In this document: positions 47,707 to 58,011 of the stretch, in pieces
How positions within the stretch are numbered: position 1 is the stretch's first letter
How the letters are laid out: each line of letters starts with the position of its first letter
Source: Pseudocercospora fijiensis CIRAD86
Lineage: Eukaryota > Ascomycota > Dothideomycetes > Mycosphaerellales > Mycosphaerellaceae
DNA: 64,000 bases
NCBI RefSeq assembly: GCF_000340215.1
Contig: NW_006921537.1
Coordinates: 2,835,685 to 2,899,684 of the forward strand
Direction: 5' to 3'
Notes under the pieces: model-generated
Told to the model about the DNA's origin: nothing
The model's input: the letters and a program-made list of their open reading frames with translations, nothing else
The model's database searches: none
Program-made: the position numbers and the translations under genes

Positions 47707-49016
47707 ATGTTTAGCAGCACTACGGCGTAGTATCGACTATACTATATATATAAGCAGGTTAACGTATAAGATCTCTATAAATAGCTTATATCTAATAATA
47801 CTCGATCTAGCCGACTCCTTTACCGATAGGCTCTAGTATTTCAATACGGATATCGCGAGATAGGGAAAAACCGGTAGATTGTCTAGCAAGTATACCTACG
47901 TTAAGTTATACGGGATATAATCCGACTTAACCGAGTATGTCCTCTACTAGCGAGATCTAACCTAACTACTAGAGGAGGCCTATAGTTAGTACGATAGTAT
48001 AGAAACTAAGCTAGTACGTCGATCGGTCGGGGTATTAGCGCACTCGCTAGGATAATAGGTATAAAGCAGATACCGGTAGTAAGAAATAACCTAGGTAAGT
48101 AGCACTTTATTAGCTACCGTCGATAGTACGTATAAATGCGAGGCGAGAGAGCTATAGTATTAGCGCTCGACCTCTAAGTAATAGCAAGGGCTAGAGGGAA
48201 TATAAGAGATTACGATAGATAATATACGACGACGTACGAGAAGACATTAAATCAAACCTAACTTATATACGCGGATTTCAAATGCGACGCCTAGATCGAA
48301 ATGCGGTACGGTATAACTACGCTATTCGAGTATACTAGAGAGAGTACGTAGGCGAACAGTATATTACAAAAGAAATAGTATACGATAAATAGAGGCAGAC
48401 GCGTAAGTACGAGCGGTATAGTAAAATTTAATCGAGTTTGCGTACGGTTCTAGAAGAACGTAAGGTAGGATCGGCTATAATAATAGACAAAGTAGCGATA
48501 CGGTAGGTAGTCTAATATATATAGCGAGGAAAGATATAAGAGGATGTCGGTTCTAGAGGTTGTCTATATCCTACCTTTATCCGATTTCGCCTACTAAACT
48601 GCTTAAGCACGTCGCTATTCTAAAACTTCTCTCTACGGCTAGCCGTCGCATAGATACAAGTAAGACTACTAAGATAGCCGACTACTAAATATTAGCGAGT
48701 TATACCGAGCCGGCGCTAGCGACTAGTAATATAGCCGAGTATTGCGATAGAATATTAATACGACGATAGTTATACGAGCGACTACTACTACTTCTATAGT
48801 ATAACTAGGCGAGCTTCTCGGCGGAGGAGAAATAGTTATATTATATAGAATGTATAGCGTTTTCATTTATATAGGAAATATACTATTATAGGATAGAAAT
48901 AGGGGAATAGCGACTAGATAAGTTAGCGACGTAGGCGCGGGTTAATAGGCCTAGCGATTAGGTAGATAGTGTACCGGTAGGTAGTAATATAATAGTAAGT
49001 AAGAGTATAATAGAAG
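47707..49016 (+). pseudogene. Unrecognised gene relic, about 430 codons
   Basis: ATG at 47707; one frame runs to TAA near 49016 with TAG/TAA interruptions at likely Gln codons, hence a strongly Gln/Arg-rich product. No known motif. 49017-49400 is a purine-rich stretch with no gene I can support. Confidence 0.4.
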
Positions 49017-49674
49017 TTAACGAGAGAGTAATAGGTAGATTAAGTAAGGGCATAATAGAGGTTAATAGAGGAGGAATAGGCAGACTAGGCGAAGGCTATA
49101 ATAAATAGGGGGTAAGCGGGAGGAGGAGCGTAGAGGAAGATTTATCGGCCGGCTAGGTAGTATAAGGGCGAACAGTAAATAAGGAGCAGCTAAGTATAGA
49201 GATGCTAGAGGAATAGATCGTAGAGATAGTAGTAGCGATAACAAGTCTATAAGCGGAAATACTCCGACGAAGGGCGACGATACTATTAGTATATTGTCGT
49301 TAGTAGGTTAATATACGACGTAGGCGAAAGGCGACGAGGAGGCGGTTAGGGTAAGGATAGAGAGAGTAGAATATATCGAGTAATAGTAGTTCGGTATATA
49401 GATAGTTTATGTTTTAGATCTCGACTAACTACGCTCTATCTGTATTTAACTTAAGTAGTCTACCGATATAGGTAAATACTAGCTATAACTATTTAGTTAT
49501 ATACTCTGCTTCTAACGTCGGTAGACATCTTATACTATAGCGTACGAGCGTAGCGACGCTATAGCGTTATTAATTTAATAAGGATACTAGTACAATAATG
49601 TCGTTAGTAGATTAGAGACTATTACTCCCGCCTAACTGCCGAGTTAATATAGCGATAATATAGCTACGTACCGA

Positions 49675-49755
49675 CTATTTCGCTAGACGGAAAAGTAAAT
49701 AGCACGACCGGTATATTATTGTTTTTTTTTCTAGCTAGCGAAATAGTTAGCGTCT
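49675..49755. repeat. Family-2 palindrome doublet
   Basis: ACTATTTCGCTAGACGGAAA and TTTCTAGCTAGCGAAATAGT about 40 bp apart, with a run of T between them, upstream of the very long plus-strand relic. Confidence 0.7.
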
Positions 49756-49839
49756 AGAATTCCTACTCTATATAGTTATTAGCGGGTACCGGATCTAGTT
49801 AAACGTTCCTAGCTAGAACGTGCTCGATAGCGATAGCGT

Positions 49840-52800
49840 AGAGACGAACACCTTAGATAGCCTTTTCTCTATCCTATATAGTGCTCTAAGTTATCTACTC
49901 GAGGTATTCCTCTAGCGTTTTAAATTAGTGCTAGAATTTATCCTAGATCTAAGTAGGACCTATCTATAGCGACTAGAACACGCCGATAGCGACTAGCTAT
50001 ATAACGTCTAGCTATTAATAACTCCGTGTTTGCTTGCTATATTCCTAGTATATAGTAAAAGGGAAATAGTAGTAAAAGCAGGTATAGTACCTCTCGATCG
50101 GCTTAGCCTAGAGCGCTTGCCTCTTCTTCGTAACGACGAAGTTAGCGCGTAGGCATTAAGAGAATTAGTATATAGGGAGGCGGGGATTAACGAAGCGGCA
50201 GATAGTATATAGTTATTAGATAACGGCGAGGTTGCGTTTAAACTATATTATACTACTAGCTTCGTTTTACTAGATACGCTAGAAATAGGCGGTCTACCGA
50301 CGGATCGCCTAAGCCTACGGCGTTTCGGGCTAGGTTAGAGGCGGTACTAGTCGGTATATATATCGTTAGTAGAGCTCGTTACTATCGTCTAGGTTAGATA
50401 TATACGTTAGGCGGAATTAGGGACTATCGAGGTAATTAGATATAATTAGACGCAAACATTTACCTACGCGAGTATATTACTATATAGCTTGCCTCTCGCG
50501 CTGCTATATATAGCTAACGTTATCTACGTAAGGGTATTAATCGAAGCTAAGCTTACTCTAGTCGACCGTTACTAGTATAGTTAGTTCGGTTAGTAGTAGG
50601 AGGTAAGATAGTGCTAGCTTTCTATCTCGCCTAGCGCGACCGGACTATTATACGAATAATATTAGTAAGGGTAGGAGGCCGACGTAGATAACAACCTAGA
50701 TACGTAGTACGTCGAATCCTTCGCCGAGTATAGAAGTAGCGATAAGAAATAGATTGTCGGTACTATTAAGCTAGGCGTCGAGCAGCTATTCTTTCTCGCT
50801 AGTAGTTCTACTAGCGGCGGTAAAGCACGGGCAATTAATTTCCCTCGCTAGCTACTTAGCGTAGTCGAGACTATATACGAATACTAGGACGCGATCGCTA
50901 GGTACGAATATACTCGCTCTAGGTTACTTCCTAATAAGTCGTACGGCTATAAGCAGTAACTATACCTACTAGTATAAGGAAATACAATATGTAATATTAG
51001 CGCGATTAGTACTCCGCCGTACTATTATAGGCTAGGCGATAACGTTACGCTATAGGAATTTAGGTTCTATCGATAGTAGTAGAGTAGCGGTTAGATAGAC
51101 GACCTAGGTACTAATCGACCCGAGATAGCTAAATTAGCGAAAGATAGAGCAGTACGGCAACGTAGTTACGGTTAAATAGTACTTATCGACGAAGATACGA
51201 TCGAGCTAGTTCTAGACGCCGAGACGCTATATATATATAATAAATTAGGTAGAGTAGGCGGCCTTAGCACTAACTAGGACAAGGGAAGCGGGGCGCTCTA
51301 TTCCTAGTTACTATACTATATAGGACACTTTAGCGGCTTTAAGTCGGGTAAGTATATTAACTCGTAGAGTAACTAGAGAAAGGATAAGTACGGTAGTCCG
51401 CGCACCTTTTATATAGTAAGGAACTATAAAAAGGAGACTCTTACTAGCGCTAGTACCGAGGACGACGAGTAGTCGAGCCTCGAGGGAGAGGATCTATCGT
51501 ATAGTAGTCGCTTAACCCTCGCTCTTCTACTATAGCCGCGAGTTTTATATAATTTCGCGCGCGCACTATAGGGCTTTATCGAGGGTAAAGACGGGGGCGA
51601 GACTACTATTCTCGAGTGCTAAGAGGTTGCTAATAGAGCTACCTAGCGACGGCTAGGTCCCCTAGTAGCGAGTAATAGCGGTAGGAAGCTAGAGGAAGTT
51701 CGACTAGATATAAGATACGCGGTACCCGCCTTAGATTAAGCTATCCTATAAGTTAGACGACGCGGCGAATAGATTAGCGTTAGTATATAAAATGTTAGCG
51801 GTATAGAGACTATAGTTGCGCTACCTAGCTATAGCTACCTCTATATCGTCGACCTCGTTATCTTCGTCGTCTACGTCTAATTAATCGAAGCCTACGAACT
51901 TGCTAAAGAATTTCTTAACGATAGTAACGGAGAAGTAACGCTACTCGCTAATACTAAAGGCGGGTAGGCTAGCGGCTATAGTCTGTCGACGAAGGTATCG
52001 GGTTATAGTATTATCCGACTAGACGAGGTTGTCCTTAGACTAGAGAAAAGGACTAAGCACCTACCCGAGGTTAGATTAATACTAGTAGAGCTCGCGAAAT
52101 AGTTAAATATATATAAGGTAATCGACAAGCAGGCGGCCGAGCTTAAATAGGAAGCGGACGTTTTATTTATTATTTAGCTTCTAGCGGAGCTTAGTATAGG
52201 TTAGGTAAATTATAATGCATCTATCTCGGATAGTAATAGAGCGGACCGACTAAGTATTACGCTATATCGCCGAGAAGAATTCGGGTTCGCGGGCGGGCTA
52301 ACTGCTACTAATAAATATAAGGACGCTAAGTAGCTAAAGAAACTCTTAGACGCAATGCTTATATACGCCGACTGCCGAGCTAAGGCAGAGTATATCTAAA
52401 CCGGCCTCTAAGTATAAATGTAATAGAGCCGGATTACTAGCGATAGCGTTAATAACGAACGTCCGAGCTAGGTTAACGATAGTAGTATTACGCTTATCCT
52501 AGAGGAAGCTAAAGTAGACGGTAGTTTCTTCGGGGCAGTTATAAAGGTCGGTAAGGGGGATAGAGTTATATAGGAGTCCGAAAAGGAGGTCGCGCCGTAG
52601 GATCTTATACGCCTATCGATAGTAATACTCGAGTAGGGTAGTTAGGTCTATAACTCGTAGCACGACGTCCCTAAATTAAACGGATTTACCGTCGGCGGCC
52701 TAGATAGCCTAATTAGTCGATATATAGTTACTAGTAAAGGCGAAGAGGGCACTACGCTAGCGGACAATTTCTCGGATAGCGGTCTCTCGCGTAAAGAGTA

Positions 52801-54360
52801 ACTCTATCTTATACTTAATAGTCTCTAAAACTTCGTCGTCGCGGTCGAAGCCCTAGTTATAACGCCGGGAGTAGTTAAATACGAGGAGTTGTCCTATCTA
52901 AATAATAGCGGAGAGATAGTAATTAAAGTCGTTCGGCTCCTACTATACGCCCGAATGCGGTTATACTATATAAAGGGCGAGGTAGCTAAAGAGTAGGGAG
53001 TAGAACCGACGACTACTAATTAGGTACTAGAATAGGGAGAGTAATAACTAGGAAATAAGAGGATATAGTTCTAGTTCTTCCGTCTCGGTAATACCGCTTC
53101 GGACGTAGTTACTAAGTTTATTCTAGAGTTCGCGCTATTCGTCGGTCGGCGTTACTTAGGCGGGGCTATAGTCGACTTTTTCGTCGACTTTATCGCTTAC
53201 TTAACTAGCGACTTCGGCGTCGACGTCGTCGTTAAGTTTATTAGTAGGCGATATTATAGAAGGGAAAAATAGAACTTTAGGGGAGATATAACGAATAAAA
53301 TATACTAGCGCGTATAGTATAGCGTCGGCGTATTTAAGTTCGCTCGAGCGGGTCTTATAGCGCTAAAAGCGAAAATGTTTATAATAGTTAGACTTCTATA
53401 TTATATTATAAAAGTTAGCGAGGGCTTGCTTGTAGGAATTAGTAAGGTTAAAATAGGGGCTACTTTCGCTATAATACCTTATCGTATAAGAGAACGCTCG
53501 GCGAGCAATAGCGATAACTTCTACGGTATAGGGCTTATTATTTTCTTTAGGGAGGCGGATAGCGGCCTATATTTCGTCTTTATAGAGTAAGACGACGTAA
53601 AGGTCGATAAAGAGTTACTAAATCTAGGGGGAGAGGGCAGATACGTAGGCTAAGCTATTATAAACGATATTTCGATCCTCGTCTAGTTTCTTTCGAATAT
53701 CGGCCTAAGCTTTAATTAGGGCAGACGCAAACCAGTCGTTATACGATAAGGGGGGAATAGGCACTATACGAGCGCGACGATAGACCTAGAATAGGCGATT
53801 CTATCTAGGTTCGTACCTAGCTTTAGAGTAGAAGAATTGCTATACGTAGACATTACTCTCCTATAGGCGATTAGGTATCTCTTATAGGCGGGCTTTTCTA
53901 CTACCGCCCCGAGTCTAGGTATTAGTCTACTTATATCGCGTTTTATAATACTCTTATATCGAGGTACGCGAGTAAAAGACAGCTATATATTGTTCGCCCT
54001 ATTCGTCGACGGTAGTATATTAGAAATAATCGAAGTAAAGTAGGAACTCCGGGGCTTAATCGTCGGTTAGCTAGGGCTAAATTACCTAGTCGGGTATTAT
54101 AGCAACATCGGGGAACGGCTTGAATTCTTCGATAAGAAGGCGACGGATAGTAATAGGAATAGTATATCGGTATTAGCGGCTAAGGTAAGCGTAAAAATAG
54201 TAAGAAGGCACGGCGTATCGGCAAGTTACGTACTTAATAATGCGATATTAAGGAAGATAATAGAAGTAATCCTCGAAACGGTGTCTTTCCGGTATATAGG
54301 TCCCTAGGTATTAGAAGTAGTTCTTGTAACCCTAATAATCTCGATCGTAATAATATATTA
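49840..54360 (+). pseudogene. Very long unrecognised gene relic, over 1,400 codons
   Basis: From 50069 to the TAA at about 54358 one plus-strand frame can be followed for some 1,430 codons, interrupted only by TAG/TAA. A leading block (49840-50040) is in another frame, suggesting an intron or indel near 50040. The product would exceed 1,450 residues. It contains Ser/Gly segments (ASSSTSGGKAR near residue 250), an acidic-serine stretch (ASTEDDE) and a hydrophobic, Phe/Val-rich C-terminal third. No palindrome doublet interrupts it, unlike the helicase genes. I recognise no family. Confidence 0.55.
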
Positions 54361-54689
54361 ATCGCGAGAGCGCGTTAATAGACGTGCGTCTATCGCCTCC
54401 TTTATAGACTAAAGTAGTTAAGGCGCGGATTGTCTAACCTAAACCTTAATAGTATCTCTATAGAGGCCGTATCTACTATAAATAGTATATAGGAAGATAA
54501 TAAGGCGAAGGTCGTATAGAATATAACTTAGTATAGCGTAGGTATAAACTAGTTAGAAATCCGGGTAGGCGGTTAGAATAGATAGTATACAGCTACGAGC
54601 TAATCGGCCTCGGGATAGTAGGGAGCTATATACGTATATATTACGGGCTTCTAAGCGAGGCGGTCGTAAGATTAAGTAAAAGGTACAAG

Positions 54690-54750
54690 ATACAGACTAC
54701 TTTACTAGCTAGAAAACAGGTTGATCTTTCGCTATATAGCAAAATAGTTA
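54690..54750. repeat. Family-2 palindrome doublet
   Basis: GACTACTTTACTAGCTAGAAAA and TTTCGCTATATAGCAAAATAG lie about 10 bp apart, between the long plus-strand relic and the minus-strand relic that ends near 54890. Confidence 0.65.
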
Positions 54751-54889
54751 GCATTTATATATATTAGGTATAGGGACGGTACGTAGTAGGAACGGAGTAA
54801 TTAAAGTTTATATATACGGTAGCCGGCCTAACGCAGCGAGACGCTCTCTAATATTCGGTAGCAAAGTATAGGTAAAGTCTATCTACTAT

Positions 54890-56020
54890 TTGCGGTAGTG
54901 TATATAGTAGGCTTCTATCCCTTCTCTACGGCTAAGCCGGCGATATTGTAAACGGAGCTCTAATCTATCGCATATATTAAGAAAATTAGAAGCCGTATCT
55001 CTATCTACGTTAAGAGGATTGTCCTAGGTACCTTTCCCTCCTTCGTCGTCTAATGCCGGCAGATCGGGTTCTACGCTATCGTCTTCTAGCTATAAATCTA
55101 GTACTAGTATATTACTACCCGCTTTAACCCTAGGTTTCTTTAGATGTTTTTTGCATAAGGCGCGTAATAGGTGTTTTTTCGGCGCTAGTAAATTGCGCCC
55201 TGTCTTAAAGCCTTAGAGAACGATATAGTCTTTAGGAATGTTAGGTAGGTAGGCCTATATTATACGTTCCTTACTAGGTTTCGGTTTGTAAGCGTCTCTT
55301 ATAGCAGTAATATTACTGCCGGTAATAAAATCGTAAAAAGCGCTCTTCCTCTTATTAATGCGACTATTCTAGGCTTCCGCGAGCCTCTTCCGTTTGCCTT
55401 GTATCTAGAAGCGATAGGCTTCTTCGAGACTAAGTCTAATCCGAGTAGTAGCTACAATGTCGGCGAGAATGCGTTTAGGTACTAAAAGTAGAGCGCTAAA
55501 CGGAAGCCGGACAAGCTCCGAGGCTTAAGTAAACCAATCTTCGCCTTAGGCGGCTTCGATAATATAGTTACTTGCTTAGCGGGAGGCGTCTATAGATATT
55601 CCGAGGACGACGGCGCAATAGATTAGGCCGTACTAGTCGAGGCTTCGAACGAAGGCTTAGGATATACGGAGTAAAGGATTAGTACTAGTTTCCTAGATCT
55701 TGTACTATAGAGCGTACCGCTAGAGTATAGTCGCCCTAACCGAGTTACTCTCGATAGAATTACCGATCTATTCGAATATACGCCTAAGTGTGTCTGCCTT
55801 CGTAGTTCTAGGTTCGTTAGGTCTGTATAGGACTTTAAGAGCTGTTGCGTTCTCGTCGGTTAGTTTCTACACTACGAGGAAATCTTTATACTACGCGGGG
55901 GTAATAAGATTAAGTCGGGTCGAGACATCTCTATTAGACGCGCGTTATGCTTATAAAGAAGAAACCTATACTTATATACAATAAAGGGGCTAGTAATCTA
56001 CTATAACAGTAAGGTAATAG
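54890..56020 (-). pseudogene. Unrecognised gene relic, about 370 codons
   Basis: Continuous minus-strand frame from about 56000 to a stop near 54890, with comparatively few stops. Basic middle (KRKRL, KKHLKKP) and an acidic stretch (EDDSVEPDLPALDDE) near the C-terminus suggest a nucleic-acid-associated protein, but no family was recognised. It is the last gene before the right terminal repeat and points inward, a position where element-encoded mobility or packaging genes are often found; that is only inference. Confidence 0.45.
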
Positions 56021-56370
56021 TATAAAGTAACAAGCTGCTAATAAAAAGAATAGATTGTCTAGTAGCTATGTTTACGCTAGGATAGATTAGCGAGACTTAG
56101 GACGCGAAGGTAGATTGTCTAAACTTTGCGTAGAAGCGACGTAAAGGGAGTCGTATATAAACAATACGTAGGTATATAACCGACTCTTAGGGGCAACGAG
56201 AAGAAACGGCTACGGGCGAATTCTGCGGCCGTAGGCGAGGTCTACTAATAGAAAGCAAACGTTTTAGTACAAACATTCTAATATCCCTATTTAGTATTTA
56301 GAGGACGCACGGCCGCGCCTACGCTATATGCTCGAACATTGTAATACTAGAATGTTTAGCTCTAGGATCT

Positions 56371-57541
56371 AGTAAAATTTATAAATTATCTATAACCTAG
56401 CTAGTCTATATATACGAGACGAGACGTAGCTATTAATCGTATATAATATAGCGATAGTAAGATATATACGAAAACATAAATCTACGCCGGAGCTTTTAAA
56501 GTTAGAGGTAGAGTAAGAGCTACAAAATTAATTACTAGGGCTAGTCTAGCGCAAATAGGGCGCTATTAGGGTTGTCTAGAAACTATTAAGCTATAAGTAG
56601 ACTATTTTGCTAGTCGGGAAAATAGTATTTAACGTTATTACGATATATGTCGCTAGTAGGGCATCTTTAACGCTAGTTAAGATAACTATTATTTTATCCC
56701 TAAGGACGTACCGACGACTAAGCCCCGGCTAGTGTCCTTACGCTACCCGTATATTATCGCGCCGACCGGGAAACCCTAGGGCACTTATAGTGCTACTTAT
56801 AGAATCTATTAAGCTACGAGTAGACTATTCTACTAGCCGGGAAGTTAATTATCGATGCTCTTATATCGTAAGTAGGGCGTTTCGGTACTATCCGTAGAAA
56901 TTATTAAGCTACGAGTAGACTATTTCGCTAGCTAGGAAGTTAGCTATTAAGGCTCGGATCGGCGGTAGGGCGCAGTTAGTGCTATTTATACAAATTATCT
57001 AGCTACGAGTAGACTATCCTACTAGCGGGAAATTAACTATCGAGGCTTTTATATCGTAAGTAGGGCGCTTTTAGTACTATTTATAGAAATTATTAAGCTA
57101 CGAGTAGACTATTTTGCTAGCCGGGAAAATAGTTATTAACGTCCTACGATGTATATCGTTAGTAGTGCGTATTTAATGCTACCTACTATACCTAGCGTTT
57201 AATTATATAAGGATATATCGACGGCGAAGACCTACTTAACGTTATTATATTACCTATAGACTATTTCGCCGACTAGGAACTCTAAAGCACTATCTCCTAC
57301 TAGGCGATTTAATATATAGGATAATAATTAGTACTAGATTAATTAGTACGCATTTTATATATATCCTTCCGATACTCGAAATAGATATATAGTAGTACGT
57401 CTATCCCCTCTATCGACTAACCTCGTTAATCTATATCTATCCTCGATACTACTTAAGAGTATCTATACTAATCGTTAACTATAATACTATTACCTATTAG
57501 CCTCGCCTATAGTCGTAGAGACCGTATCTAAGTACGCCTAG
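56371..57541. repeat. 1.17-kb terminal direct repeat, right copy (LTR-like)
   Basis: Matches 27396-28567 along its length, starting AGTAAAATTTATAAATT and ending CGCCTAG. Carries the same internal palindrome-bearing sub-repeats. Confidence 0.85.
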
Positions 57542-57929
57542 TGAAGGACGGAAACTAACACTACTACTACTACTTATAGTAATAGTATAGGCTACCGAGG
57601 GTAACATAACCTATAGCAATATAGGCAGCTATGTTTAGCAAGATAGGATAACGAGACTGTCGCTTAGGCTAATAACTAGAGCCCTACAATATAGGTATTG
57701 TAGAAGTGTAATATAAACAATGTACTATACGAGGTTAGTAATCTGTCTACTCTATAGAAGGAGGCCTCTTATATAGGCTCAAAACTAGCCTATAGGTATA
57801 GGGCCGGTTACTAGCTAATATCCCTCCCTTTCTTCGTATCTAACTAGATACGCTTTACATTGCGCGCTTAAAACAAACATGTATGCATCCTTAGCGTTCT
57901 TAGCTAAGGCTATTTTTAGAACTCCGCAA
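57542..57929. other. Unique spacer with milder RIP signature
   Basis: CpA and TpG reappear from here rightward. A short inverted repeat around TATATAGGCTC ... GCCTATAGG lies near 57770-57800. No gene seen. Confidence 0.4.
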
Positions 57930-57951
57930 TAATACCCCCGGGGTAGCATTA
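57930..57951. repeat. 22-bp terminal-repeat-like motif
   Basis: Core ATACCCCCGGGGTAGCAT, same orientation as 61171-61192 and inverted relative to 61597-61618 (one mismatch at the centre of the C/G run). It lies about 60 bp beyond the stop codon of the 911-codon gene. Confidence 0.7.
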
Positions 57952-58011
57952 ATCCTAGATACTATAATTATGCAAAAACAACTTCCTAAGCAATACTATA
58001 TAGACCTACTA

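Larger units (their letters stand above)
27396..57541. mobile_element. Candidate 30.1-kb multi-gene element with 1.17-kb direct terminal repeats
   Basis: Defined by the direct repeats at 27396-28567 and 56371-57541. Outside them, ATAAAG (27392-27397) and GTGAAG (57541-57546) differ only by two G-to-A changes in TpG context, so a 6-bp target duplication is possible. The interior carries two SNF2-type helicase relics, four promoter-like cassettes and several large unrecognised genes. No reverse transcriptase, integrase, tyrosine recombinase or capsid motif was recognised, so the class is open: giant non-autonomous LTR-type element, another element class, or a subtelomeric duplication. Confidence 0.5.

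Noticed and set aside
55790..55984. 64-codon open frame on the plus strand
   Set aside because: Antisense shadow of the minus-strand relic at 54890-56020.
56345..56370. Possible tRNA primer-binding site beside the right terminal repeat (TAGATCCTAGAGC on the minus strand)
   Set aside because: Would need a reversed RIP change to begin TGG, and no polypurine tract was seen at the other end; too weak to call.
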